From: Streptomyces sp. OR43
Lineage (GTDB): Bacteria; Actinomycetota; Actinomycetes; Streptomycetales; Streptomycetaceae
Direction of reading: 5' to 3'
DNA: 41,186 nt
Assembly: GCF_008042275.1 (NCBI RefSeq)
Contig: NZ_RDBK01000023.1
Location: forward strand, 73,150 to 114,335
This document shows, piece after piece, positions 1 to 11,184 of this stretch. Each line of letters starts with the position of its first letter. Position 1 is the stretch's first letter. The notes under the pieces are model-generated. The model worked only from the letters and a program-made list of their open reading frames with translations, did no database searches and was not told the DNA's origin. The position numbers and the translations under genes are program-made.

Positions 1-932
1 ACGGGCGGGACGGCTGGCCCGTCGAGGCGGACCGCTACCGCCTCGTCGTCAGCCGCGCCTGCCCGTGGGCGAGCCGCGCCCTGGTCTCCCGCAGGCTGCT
101 GGGCCTGGAGAGCGCCCTCTCGCTCGCGGTCGCCGACCCGCTGCAGGACGACCGCAGCTGGCGCTTCACGCTGGACCCGGACGGCCGGGACCCGGTGCTC
201 GGCATCCGCTATCTGAGCGAGGCGTACGACGCGAGGGAGCGCGGTTACCCCGGCGGCGTCAGCGTCCCCGCGATCGTCGACGTGCCCAGTGGCAGGCTCG
301 TCACCAACGACTACCAGCAGATCACCCTGGACCTCGCCACCGAATGGACCGCCCTGCACCGCCCCGGAGCACCCGACCTCTACCCGGAGCCGTTGCGCGA
401 GGAGATCGACGAGGTGATGGACGGGATCTACCGCGACATCAACAACGGCGTGTACCGGGCCGGGTTCGCCGACGGCCAGAGTACGTACGAGGGCGCCTAC
501 GAGGCACTCTTCCGCCGCCTGGACCAGGTGTCGCAGCGACTGGCGGACCGGCGCTACCTCGTCGGCGACACGATCACGGAGGCCGACATCCGCCTCTTCA
601 CCACGCTGGTGCGCTTCGACGCCGTCTACCACGGTCACTTCAAGTGCAACCGCTCGAAACTGGCCGAGGACCCGGTCCTGTGGGCCTACCTGCGGGACCT
701 CTACCAGACTCCCGGATTCGGGGACACCGTCGACTTCCACCACATCAAGCAGCACTATTACCGGGTCCACACCGGCATCAACCCCACCGGCATCGTGCCC
801 GCCGGGCCCGACCTGTCCGGGTTCCTCACCCCGCACCACCGTGAGCAGCTCGGCGGCCGCCCGTTCGGCGACGGCACCCCGCCCGGTCCGGTGCCGGCGG
901 GCGAACGGGTGCCCCCGCGGCACCGGCCCTGA
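1..932 (+). CDS. Glutathione S-transferase family protein (Xi class / glutathionyl-hydroquinone reductase-like), 5' truncated
   Basis: The reading frame is open from base 3 and its start lies outside the window. Near the left edge it reads SRACPWASRAL, the CPWA active-site motif of Xi-class GSTs (YqjG/ECM4 type), where the Cys performs thiol-dependent reduction of glutathionyl-hydroquinones. A thioredoxin-fold part follows (VSVPAIVDVPSGRLVTNDYQQI, cis-Pro and substrate-side segment), then a helical GST C-terminal domain (YLVGDTITEADIRLFTTLVRFDAVY). The C-terminus HTGINPTGIVPAGP is typical of the family. Streptomyces make mycothiol rather than glutathione, so the physiological thiol is uncertain. 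The stop is at 930-932, only 6 bases from the convergent TPR gene. I am confident of the family but not of the substrate. Confidence 0.88.
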   Translation, partial: GRDGWPVEADRYRLVVSRACPWASRALVSRRLLGLESALSLAVADPLQDDRSWRFTLDPDGRDPVLGIRYLSEAYDARERGYPGGVSVPAIVDVPSGRLVTNDYQQITLDLATEWTALHRPGAPDLYPEPLREEIDEVMDGIYRDINNGVYRAGFADGQSTYEGAYEALFRRLDQVSQRLADRRYLVGDTITEADIRLFTTLVRFDAVYHGHFKCNRSKLAEDPVLWAYLRDLYQTPGFGDTVDFHHIKQHYYRVHTGINPTGIVPAGPDLSGFLTPHHREQLGGRPFGDGTPPGPVPAGERVPPRHRP

Positions 933-3800
<2,868 letters not shown>

Positions 3801-3869
3801 GGTGACACGGGCGAAAGGACCAGGGGGCCCGCCGCATCCTCGCCCCCGTCCGTAGGCCCGGTGACTGCT

Positions 3870-3909
3870 GCTCCGCCCCGGCCGACCTTGCGTCGAGCCG
3901 GGGCGGAGC
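3870..3909 (+). terminator. Intrinsic terminator after idh
   Basis: A perfect 13-bp GC-rich stem (3870-3882 with 3897-3909) with a 14-nt loop is followed by GTTTT. It lies about 70 bases after the idh stop. The rest of 3801-4140 is the ctaD upstream region, in which I see no convincing promoter. Confidence 0.8.
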
Positions 3910-4140
3910 TGTTTTCGGCGATGCCCGCGCGTGGCCGGGCCTGTGGTGAACCGGGGGGCGCCCTGACGAGTGAAAGTGCCGCCGTGGCGGGCGCCGGGCG
4001 TCCCCCGGGAGGCCCGTGGCTGGTTTGCTGCAACCGGAAACACGCGCGATGCGCGGGGAGGGCCGTTCGGCCGACCCGCCGGCGCGGCGCCACACCGGGT
4101 GCGCGGTCCACCCGCGGATGACAACCGAAGGAGCGTCCCT

Positions 4141-5871
4141 GTGACGACGACGGGCACAGCAGAGCCGATGGAAGAAGAGGAGTCGTACGCCAACGAGCTT
4201 CCGGTGCACGGCAAGGAGCCGGGGAACGTCGTCATCAAGTGGCTGACCACCACCGACCACAAGACGATCGGCTCGTTGTACCTGGTCACCTCGTTCGCGT
4301 TCTTCATCGTCGGCGGTCTGCTCGCGCTCGTCATGCGCGCCGAGCTGGCCCGTCCCGGCACCCAGCTGGTGTCGAACGAGCAGTTCAACCAGGCGTTCAC
4401 CATCCACGGCACGATCATGCTGCTGATGTTCGCGACGCCGCTGTTCGCCGGGTTCACCAACTGGATCATGCCGCTGCAGATCGGCGCGCCCGACGTGGCG
4501 TTCCCCCGCCTGAACATGTTCGCGTACTGGCTCTACCTCTTCGGCTCGCTCATCGTGGTGGCCGGATTCCTCACCCCGAACGGTGCGGCGGACTTCGGCT
4601 GGTTCGCTTACTCCCCGCTGACGGACGCGGTCCGCTCGCCCGGGATCGGCGGCGACATGTGGATCATGGGGCTGGCCTTCTCCGGGTTCGGCACGATCCT
4701 CGGCTCGGTCAACTTCATCACCACGATCATCTGCATGCGCGCACCCGGCATGACGATGTTCCGCATGCCGATCTTCGTCTGGAACGTCCTGATGACCGCC
4801 GTCCTGGTCCTGCTGGCCTTCCCGGTGCTGGCGGCGGCACTGCTGGTGCTGGAGGCGGACCGGAAGTTCGGTGCCCACGTCTTCGACGCGTCCAACGGCG
4901 GCGCGCTGCTCTGGCAGCACCTCTTCTGGTTCTTCGGTCACCCGGAGGTGTACATCATCGCGCTCCCGTTCTTCGGGATCGTCACGGAGATCATCCCCGT
5001 CTTCAGCCGCAAACCGATCTTCGGCTACATCGGCCTGATCGGTGCGACGATCGCCATCGCCGGCCTCTCGATCACGGTGTGGGCGCACCACATGTTCGTC
5101 ACCGGCGCCGTGCTGCTGCCGTTCTTCTCCTTCATGACGTTCCTCATCGCGGTGCCCACCGGAGTGAAGTTCTTCAACTGGATCGGCACGATGTGGAAGG
5201 GCTCGCTCTCCTTCGAGACACCGATGCTCTGGGCGATCGGCTTCCTGATCACCTTCCTCTTCGGTGGTCTGACCGGTGTCATCCTGGCCTCGCCGCCGAT
5301 GGACTTCCACGTCTCGGACTCGTACTTCGTGGTCGCGCACTTCCACTACGTCGTCTTCGGCACCGTGGTGTTCGCGATGTTCGCCGGATTCCACTTCTGG
5401 TGGCCGAAGTTCACCGGCAAGATGCTGGACGAGCGGCTCGGCAAGATCACCTTCTGGACCCTGTTCGCCGGGTTCCACGGCACGTTCCTGGTCCAGCACT
5501 GGCTCGGCGCCGAGGGTATGCCCCGTCGTTACGCCGACTACCTCGCCAGCGACGGTTTCACCGCGCTGAACACGATCTCGACGATCTCCTCGTTCCTGCT
5601 CGGCCTGTCGATGCTGCCCTTCCTCTACAACGTGTGGAAGACCGCCAAGTACGGCAAGAAGATCGAGGTCGACGACCCGTGGGGCTACGGCCGTTCGCTG
5701 GAGTGGGCGACCTCCTGCCCGCCGCCGCGGCACAACTTCGTCACGCTGCCCCGGATCCGTTCCGAATCCCCGGCGTTCGACCTGCACCACCCGGTTGTGC
5801 GGGAGCTCGACGATGCCGCCAACCGCCACGACCGCTCCGCGACGGTGGCACCCGGGGACAAGCAGGCGTGA
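4141..5871 (+). CDS. ctaD: Cytochrome c oxidase subunit I, orphan paralogue
   Basis: Catalytic subunit of an aa3-type haem-copper oxidase in the cytoplasmic membrane. It has 576 residues and twelve hydrophobic segments. Visible ligands: His89 in the haem a helix (FTIHGTIML); His267 with Glu269 and Tyr271 in GHPEVY (CuB ligand, A1-type proton glutamate and the cross-linked Tyr); the His316-His317 pair (CuB); and His400/His402 in [10 protein letters not shown] (haem a3 and a). The start is GTG 4141 with GAAGGAG 7 bases upstream; a longer in-frame extension lacks family similarity. The usual neighbours ctaC, ctaE, ctaF and qcrCAB are absent, so this is probably a second copy that borrows other subunits. 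A small membrane-protein gene follows after 29 bases. Confidence 0.95.
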   Translation: MTTTGTAEPMEEEESYANELPVHGKEPGNVVIKWLTTTDHKTIGSLYLVTSFAFFIVGGLLALVMRAELARPGTQLVSNEQFNQAFTIHGTIMLLMFATPLFAGFTNWIMPLQIGAPDVAFPRLNMFAYWLYLFGSLIVVAGFLTPNGAADFGWFAYSPLTDAVRSPGIGGDMWIMGLAFSGFGTILGSVNFITTIICMRAPGMTMFRMPIFVWNVLMTAVLVLLAFPVLAAALLVLEADRKFGAHVFDASNGGALLWQHLFWFFGHPEVYIIALPFFGIVTEIIPVFSRKPIFGYIGLIGATIAIAGLSITVWAHHMFVTGAVLLPFFSFMTFLIAVPTGVKFFNWIGTMWKGSLSFETPMLWAIGFLITFLFGGLTGVILASPPMDFHVSDSYFVVAHFHYVVFGTVVFAMFAGFHFWWPKFTGKMLDERLGKITFWTLFAGFHGTFLVQHWLGAEGMPRRYADYLASDGFTALNTISTISSFLLGLSMLPFLYNVWKTAKYGKKIEVDDPWGYGRSLEWATSCPPPRHNFVTLPRIRSESPAFDLHHPVVRELDDAANRHDRSATVAPGDKQA

Positions 5872-5900
5872 GCAGGACGGCCGGCGGAGAGGAGAAGCGC

Positions 5901-6245
5901 ATGGGTCCCGACCGTGACCAGGACACCGCCCGCGGACTGGCCCAGATGGAGGGCTATCTGCTGTGGAACGCCGAGGTCGAGGAGGCCCGTCGGCGCGCCC
6001 GTCGCTTCACGGACGCGCTTCCGTGGCTGACGACGGCCCAGCGCGACGACGTGGAACGGGTCTACACGGCGGACCGGGCCGCCGCCTCGCGGGCGATGCT
6101 GGTCCGCGTCTCGGTCCGCGCCGCCGAACTGCGCGGCGAGTACAGCGAGCGCTATCGCAGGCTCAGGGCCCGCTGCGTCGCCGCCGCTGTGGTCGCGAGT
6201 ACGGCGGGAGGCGCCTGTACCGCCTGGACGTACCTGGCCAGATGA
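5901..6245 (+). CDS. Small membrane-anchored protein linked to orphan ctaD
   Basis: This 114-residue protein is rich in Arg and Glu and mostly helical (EVEEARRRARRFTDALPWLTTAQRDDVERVY), with one C-terminal hydrophobic segment (about residues 92-112, CVAAAVVASTAGGACTAWTYLA). I do not recognise a family. The start is ATG 5901 with GGAGAGGAGA just upstream. An in-frame GTG at 5868 overlapping the ctaD stop (GTGA) is an alternative that adds 11 residues. Tight placement after ctaD suggests co-transcription and perhaps a role in assembly or stability of that oxidase; this is inference. Confidence 0.78.
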   Translation: MGPDRDQDTARGLAQMEGYLLWNAEVEEARRRARRFTDALPWLTTAQRDDVERVYTADRAAASRAMLVRVSVRAAELRGEYSERYRRLRARCVAAAVVASTAGGACTAWTYLAR

Positions 6246-6380
6246 ACCGGGCCGGGGTCCTCCGTTCTGCCCGCTCAGGAGGCGGTCTCGCGCCCGTCTC
6301 GTAAAGATGAGAGGTGACGGGCGCGTGTGACGGGGCAGGCGAACGGATGACCGTGCAGACCCCGAGAAGGGACGAACACT

Positions 6381-7745
6381 GTGGCACGACCCAGGATTCT
6401 CGTTGTCGGAGCCGGATTCGCCGGGGTCGAGTGCGTACGCCGTCTGGAGCGCGGGCTCCGCCCGGGCGAAGCGGACATCGTGCTCGTCGCGCCGTTCTCG
6501 TACCAGCTCTATCTGCCCCTGTTGCCGCAGGTCGCCTCCGGCGTCCTCACCCCGCAGTCGGTCGCGCTGTCACTGCGACGGAGCAGCCGGCACCGCACCC
6601 GCATCATCCCCGGCGGGGCCATCGGAGTGGACCCGAAGGCGAAGGTCTGCGTCATCCGCAAGATCACCGACGAGGTCGTCTACGAGCCGTACGACTACAT
6701 CGTGCTCAGTCCGGGCAGCGTCACCCGCACCTTCGACATTCCCGGCCTGCTCGACAACGCCCGCGGCATGAAGACGCTGGCCGAGGCGGCGTACGTACGC
6801 GACCACGTGATCGCCCAGCTCGACCTCGCGGACGCCAGCAACGACGAGCAGGAGCGGGCCTCACGGCTGCAGTTCGTCGTGGTCGGCGGCGGATACGCGG
6901 GAACCGAGACGGCGGCCTGCCTTCAGCGCCTCACCAGCAGCGCGGTGCGGCACTACCCCCGGCTCGACCCGAAGCTGATCAAGTGGCATCTGATCGACAT
7001 CGCCCCGAAGCTGATGCCCGAACTGGGCGACAAGCTGGGCGAGAGCGCGCTGAAGGTGCTGCGGGAACGCGGCATCGAGGTGTCGCTGGGCGTCTCGATC
7101 GCCGAGGCGGGTGCCGACAAGGTGACGTTCACCGACGGCCGGGTACTGCCCTGCCGCACGCTCATCTGGACGGCCGGCGTCACCGCGAGCCCGCTCGTCA
7201 CCACCTTCGACGCGGAGACGGTACGCGGCAGGCTGGCGGTGACCCCAGAGATGAACCTGCCCGGCTACGACGGCATGTTCGCCCTCGGGGACGTGGCGGC
7301 CGTGCCGGACCTGGTCAAGGGCGACGGCGCGGTCTGCCCGCCCACCGCCCAGCACGCGATGCGTCAGGGCCGCAGGCTCGCCGACAACCTGCTCGCCACA
7401 CTCCGGCACCAGCCGATGCGCCCGTACGTCCACAAGGACCTCGGACTCGTCGTGGACCTCGGCGGCAAGGACGCCGTGTCCAAGCCGCTCGGCATCGAGA
7501 TGCACGGGGTGACGGCCCAGGCGGTGGCGCGCGGCTACCACTGGTCGGCGCTGCGGACCAATGTGGCGAAGGCCCGCGTCATGGCGAACTGGCTGATCAA
7601 CGCGGCGGCGGGCGACGACTTCGTCCGTACCGGGTTCCAGTCGCGCAAGCCCGCGACCCTGCGGGACTTCGAGTACACGGACAGCTATCTCACCCCGGAG
7701 CAGGTCCGCGAGCACACCGCCTCGCTGCACGCCCGGCTCAAGTGA
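6381..7745 (+). CDS. ndh: Type II NADH dehydrogenase (NDH-2)
   Basis: Peripheral-membrane flavoprotein that oxidises NADH and reduces menaquinone without pumping protons. It has 454 residues. An FAD dinucleotide fold is at the N-terminus (ILVVGAGFAGVE), a second nucleotide fold in the middle (FVVVGGGYAGTETA), then TLIWTAGV and FALGDVAAV, the second FAD contact. The C-terminal part (KPLGIEMHGVTAQAVARGYHW, then MANWLINAAAG) resembles the membrane-association region of NDH-2. The start is GTG 6381, preceded by GAGAAGGGACG. It lies on the same strand as ctaD 500 bases upstream, which suggests a respiratory grouping. The stop is 17 bases from the convergent rho-like gene. Confidence 0.9.
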   Translation: MARPRILVVGAGFAGVECVRRLERGLRPGEADIVLVAPFSYQLYLPLLPQVASGVLTPQSVALSLRRSSRHRTRIIPGGAIGVDPKAKVCVIRKITDEVVYEPYDYIVLSPGSVTRTFDIPGLLDNARGMKTLAEAAYVRDHVIAQLDLADASNDEQERASRLQFVVVGGGYAGTETAACLQRLTSSAVRHYPRLDPKLIKWHLIDIAPKLMPELGDKLGESALKVLRERGIEVSLGVSIAEAGADKVTFTDGRVLPCRTLIWTAGVTASPLVTTFDAETVRGRLAVTPEMNLPGYDGMFALGDVAAVPDLVKGDGAVCPPTAQHAMRQGRRLADNLLATLRHQPMRPYVHKDLGLVVDLGGKDAVSKPLGIEMHGVTAQAVARGYHWSALRTNVAKARVMANWLINAAAGDDFVRTGFQSRKPATLRDFEYTDSYLTPEQVREHTASLHARLK

Positions 7746-7762
7746 GCCGGAGCCGGGGCACG

Positions 7763-8908
7763 TCAGGCCGGCGGCACCGTGGTACGGATCATGCGCAGGA
7801 ACGCGGCGTTGTCCCCGGTGTTCCGGATCCGGTCCAGCAGCGTCTCCAGGGACGTCTGGGCGTCCCGCGCGTGCAGGGCCCGGCGCAGTCCGCGTACAGC
7901 GGTCAACTCATCTGCCGGAACGAGGAGTTCGTCGCGGCGGGTGCCGGAGGCGGCGATGTTCACCGCCGGGTGGATCCGCTTCTCGGCCAGTGAGCGGTCG
8001 AGCCGCAGTTCCATGTTGCCCGTGCCCTTCAGCTCCTCGAAGAAGTACTCGTCCGCGCGGGAGCCGGTCTCGACGAGAGCCGTGGCCAGAATGGTCAGCG
8101 AGCCGGCCTCCTCGGTGAGGCGGGCGGCACCGAAGAGCCTCTTGGGGCCCGTCAGCGCGGCTGCGTCCACACCGCCGCTGAGGGTGCGGCCGCCGTTGCC
8201 CGCGGCGTTGTTGTGGGCCCGGCAGAGCCGGGTGAGCGAGTCCAGCAGCATGACGACGTCGCGGCCCTGCTCGACGAGCCGCTTGGCGCGTTCGAGGGCG
8301 AGATCCGCGAGGGCGATGTGTTCCTTGGCGGGCCGGTCGAAGGTGGAGGCGTAGACCTCGCCGCGGACCGAGCGGCGCATGTCGGTGACCTCCTCGGGGC
8401 GTTCGTCGAGGAGCACCACCATCAGATGGGACTCGGGGTGGTTCTCGGCGACGGCCGCCGCGATCTGCTGGAGGAGGACCGTCTTGCCGGTCCTGGGCGG
8501 CGCGACGATCAGCCCGCGCTGTCCCTTGCCGACCGGGGCGACCAGATCGACGATGCGCGTCGAGGGACCGCCGGACGGTGTTTCCAGGTGCAGTCGCTGC
8601 CGGGGGTGGAGCGGGGTCAGGTCGCGGAAGTGCGGGCGGCCGCGCAGCGTCTGCGGGGCGAGCCCGTTGACGCGGGCGACGGCGCTCAGGGCGCCGCGCC
8701 GCTCGCAGAGACCCTCGACGGCGTCGCCCTTGCGCAGGCCGTACCGGCGGATGAGGGCCGAGGGCACCTGGACGTCGCCGGGGGCCGGGTGGCCGCCGGG
8801 CGAGCGCAGTGAGCCGTGCCCCTGTTGCGTCAGGTCGAGGATGCCGGCGGCGGCCGTGGTGGTCGCGGGCCGGGTGGTGGATACGGGGTTTTCGAGTGTG
8901 GTGGTCAT
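7763..8908 (-). CDS. rho: Short Rho-type transcription termination factor paralogue with altered RNA-binding site
   Basis: A 381-residue Rho family hexameric RNA-dependent ATPase. Intact motifs: Walker A APPRTGKT (136-143), LLDERPEEVTDM with catalytic Glu169, Walker B LLDS (221-224), Q-loop GGRTLSGGV (239-247), R-loop KGTGN (294-298) and arginine finger SGTRRDELL (Arg324). It lacks the long Arg/Asp-rich insertion of the main actinobacterial Rho and most of the N-terminal helix bundle. In the cold-shock domain the E. coli GFGFLRS reads GHGSLRS (30-36); the positions of Phe62, Phe64, Tyr80 and Tyr110 appear as His31, Ser33, Gln47 and Leu74. I chose ATG 8908 because AAAGGACC precedes it; ATG 8932 is an alternative. 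The canonical rho is presumably elsewhere, so this is a second copy. Confidence 0.9.
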   Translation of the reverse strand: MTTTLENPVSTTRPATTTAAAGILDLTQQGHGSLRSPGGHPAPGDVQVPSALIRRYGLRKGDAVEGLCERRGALSAVARVNGLAPQTLRGRPHFRDLTPLHPRQRLHLETPSGGPSTRIVDLVAPVGKGQRGLIVAPPRTGKTVLLQQIAAAVAENHPESHLMVVLLDERPEEVTDMRRSVRGEVYASTFDRPAKEHIALADLALERAKRLVEQGRDVVMLLDSLTRLCRAHNNAAGNGGRTLSGGVDAAALTGPKRLFGAARLTEEAGSLTILATALVETGSRADEYFFEELKGTGNMELRLDRSLAEKRIHPAVNIAASGTRRDELLVPADELTAVRGLRRALHARDAQTSLETLLDRIRNTGDNAAFLRMIRTTVPPA

Positions 8909-9160
8909 GCGGGGTGGTCCTTTCGCGGACATGCGAATGAAGGGGCCCGGCAGAGACAGGGGCGGAGAACTCACGCCCCGGACGACGGGCAGGAAAGACC
9001 GGCGGGAAAGAGTCCGTACCGGGCTGGAGAAGCAATGCGAGGAAGCTGGATCGCCGGCCGAAGAGGACGGGCGCATCAGCGTGGTGAAGGTGAATCGGTA
9101 CCGGAGCCTGAAAAAAGAGGCGTACACATGTACCGATGGCAATGTAGCACGGCCGCCGGG
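8909..9160 (-). promoter_or_regulatory. Long C/U-rich leader of the rho paralogue with a hairpin
   Basis: In RNA sense, the 180 nt from 9120 to 8941 contain by my count 75 C, 49 U, 42 G and 14 A. This C-over-G, pyrimidine-rich composition resembles Rho utilisation (rut) regions. An 8-bp inverted repeat (9094-9101 / 9130-9137, ATCGGTAC / GTACCGAT) encloses a CTCTTTTTTC run. A TACATT box around 9145-9150 could be a -10 element. No coding sequence is supported here. E. coli rho is autoregulated in its leader; the same here is inference. The remaining bases up to 9280 form the upstream region of the GNAT gene. Confidence 0.4.
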
Positions 9161-9280
9161 CTCGGGAGGCCCGATGTGATGCGGCCGACGTTCTCATCCG
9201 GGGCCGTAACCCGTTGCGGTGGGGGAGCGGGGGTGGTTTGGTACTCCGGGCCCTTTCTCCCTCCCGACCGCGGAGTCACC

Positions 9281-10162
9281 TTGCCGATCCACCTCACCGC
9301 CCTCACCGATCCCGACCGCGACGCGGGCGGCTACCGCCTGGTGTGGCTGGCGTCCGACGAAGAGGGAGCGCCCGTCGGATCGGCGTTCCTCCGGGTCTTC
9401 ACCCGGGAGGGCCAGGACCATCTCGCCGAACTGGAACTCCACGTGCACCCGGCGGAACGCCGCAAGGGCACCGGCTCCCGGCTGCTCGACGCGGCCGTCC
9501 GGGGAGCCAGGGAGCACGGCCGGCGTTCGGTCGTCGCGCAGACCGAGGCCGGCACCCCGGGCGACCTGTTCCTGCAGGCCGGAGGCGCGCGCCGGGTCCT
9601 CGCCCTCACGTACGCCCGGCTGGCACTCGGGAAGGCGGACGCCGCGGCCCTGACCGCCATCACCCGCGAACCGCATCCGGGCTACCGGCTGGAATCCTGG
9701 GACGGCATCGTCCCGGAACCGCTGGCGCACACGTTCGCCGCGTCTCGCCGCGCCATGGACGACATGCCCATGGACGACACCGACTACGGCACCGTGGCCT
9801 GGGACGTCGACCGGGTCAGGGCCGTCGCGCGGGCCGTCATGGACCGCGGCGACCACCTGCACACGGTGGCCGCCGTCGACGAGGCCGACGGGTCGATCGC
9901 CGGCTTCACCGAACTCGTCGTGCCGGGTGACGGACAGGGCGACGGGCAGCACTACGGCACGGGCGTCCTGCCCGAGCACCGGGGCCACGGCCTCGCCCGG
10001 TGGATGAAGGCCGCGGCCATCCTCGGGGCCCGCGAGCGCCACCCGGGCCTGGGCGGCCTGCTCGCGGATACGGCCGACAGCAACACGTACATGCGGCGCA
10101 TCAACGACGCGTTCGGATACGAGCCGACGCACCGTTCGTTCGAGTACCAGCTCGACCTCTAG
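9281..10162 (+). CDS. Tandem GNAT N-acetyltransferase
   Basis: 293 residues with two GNAT domains. The first has the acetyl-CoA loop in LELHVHPAERRKGTGSRLLDAA; the second has YGTGVLPEHRGHGLARWMKAA followed by LADTADSNTYMRRINDAFGYEP, the typical Asn-x-x-Met ending of double-GNAT proteins such as the MshD-like and streptothricin-type groups. The substrate cannot be named. The start is taken as TTG 9281 (MPIHLTALTD) with GGAG 5 bases upstream; GTG 9233 in the same frame is an alternative. Its stop shares the sequence CTAG with the stop of the convergent meaB gene, so the two coding regions overlap by 4 bases. Confidence 0.85.
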   Translation: MPIHLTALTDPDRDAGGYRLVWLASDEEGAPVGSAFLRVFTREGQDHLAELELHVHPAERRKGTGSRLLDAAVRGAREHGRRSVVAQTEAGTPGDLFLQAGGARRVLALTYARLALGKADAAALTAITREPHPGYRLESWDGIVPEPLAHTFAASRRAMDDMPMDDTDYGTVAWDVDRVRAVARAVMDRGDHLHTVAAVDEADGSIAGFTELVVPGDGQGDGQHYGTGVLPEHRGHGLARWMKAAAILGARERHPGLGGLLADTADSNTYMRRINDAFGYEPTHRSFEYQLDL

Positions 10163-11172
10163 AGGCTTGCGCGCCCGGTCGCCGGACCCGGTCCCCGGAA
10201 CACCTCCAGGATCTGTTCGGCGGCCAGTGTGGCAGGCAACGAGCCCTCCCGTACGCGCAGTTCGAGCTCCGGTGCACGTGCGCGCACCTCGGGGTGGCTG
10301 CGCAGGCTCTCCAGGAGTTCGTCCCGCACCATCGTCCAGGTCCAGTCGACCTGCTGCTCGCTGCGCTTGGCCGCGAGGCGGCCCGTCGATTCGAGCAGCG
10401 TGCGGTGCTGCTCCAGCCGCTCCCACAGGGTGTCCAGACCGCTGGACTCCCGGGCGCTGCAGGTCAGCACCGGCGGGGTCCACGCCGCGTCCACCGGGTG
10501 CATCAGCCTTAGCGCGCCCGCCAGTTCACGCGCCGCCGAGCGGGCATCACGCTCGTGCGGACCGTCGGCCTTGTTCACGGCGATGGCGTCCGCCAGCTCC
10601 AGCACACCCTTCTTGATGCCCTGGAGCTGGTCACCGGTGCGGGCCAGCGTGAGCAGCAGGAACGTGTCGACCATGTTGGCGACAGCGGTCTCCGACTGGC
10701 CGACGCCGACCGTCTCCACGAGCACCACGTCATAACCCGCCGCCTCCATCACCACGATGGACTCGCGGGTCGCCTTCGCCACGCCGCCGAGCGTGCCGGC
10801 GGTGGGGGAGGGGCGGACGAACGCCGCCGGGTCCACCGCGAGCCGCTCCATCCGGGTCTTGTCGCCCAGGATGGAGCCGCCGGTCCGGCTGGAGGACGGG
10901 TCCACGGCGAGCACCGCGACCCGGTGTCCGAGCCCGGTGAGCATCGTGCCGAGCGCGTCGATGAACGTCGACTTGCCGACGCCGGGCACCCCGCTGATAC
11001 CGATGCGCCGGGCGTTGCCCGAGTGCGGCAGGAGCTCGCGCAGCAACTGCTGGGCCAGCGCCCGGTGGTCGGGACGGGTGGACTCGACGAGGGTGATGGC
11101 GCGCGCGATGTGCGCCCGCTTCCCGTCGAGCACCCCCTTCACATAGCTGTCGAGATCGATCTTCGGAGCCAT
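10159..11172 (-). CDS. meaB: Methylmalonyl-CoA mutase-associated GTPase MeaB
   Basis: G3E-family GTPase that loads and protects the adenosylcobalamin of methylmalonyl-CoA mutase. 337 residues. The P-loop is GVPGVGKST (61-69). Switch regions are AVDPSSSRTGGSILGDKTRM and VLVETVGVGQSE, and the base-recognition motif is VNKADG. The full family length is present, with the C-terminal helical dimerisation arm. The start is ATG 11172, 12 bases after the stop of the mutase large subunit, so it is the third gene of the mutA-mutB-meaB operon. Confidence 0.95.
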   Translation of the reverse strand: MAPKIDLDSYVKGVLDGKRAHIARAITLVESTRPDHRALAQQLLRELLPHSGNARRIGISGVPGVGKSTFIDALGTMLTGLGHRVAVLAVDPSSSRTGGSILGDKTRMERLAVDPAAFVRPSPTAGTLGGVAKATRESIVVMEAAGYDVVLVETVGVGQSETAVANMVDTFLLLTLARTGDQLQGIKKGVLELADAIAVNKADGPHERDARSAARELAGALRLMHPVDAAWTPPVLTCSARESSGLDTLWERLEQHRTLLESTGRLAAKRSEQQVDWTWTMVRDELLESLRSHPEVRARAPELELRVREGSLPATLAAEQILEVFRGPGPATGRASL

Positions 11173-11184
11173 CGGTTCAGCGGC

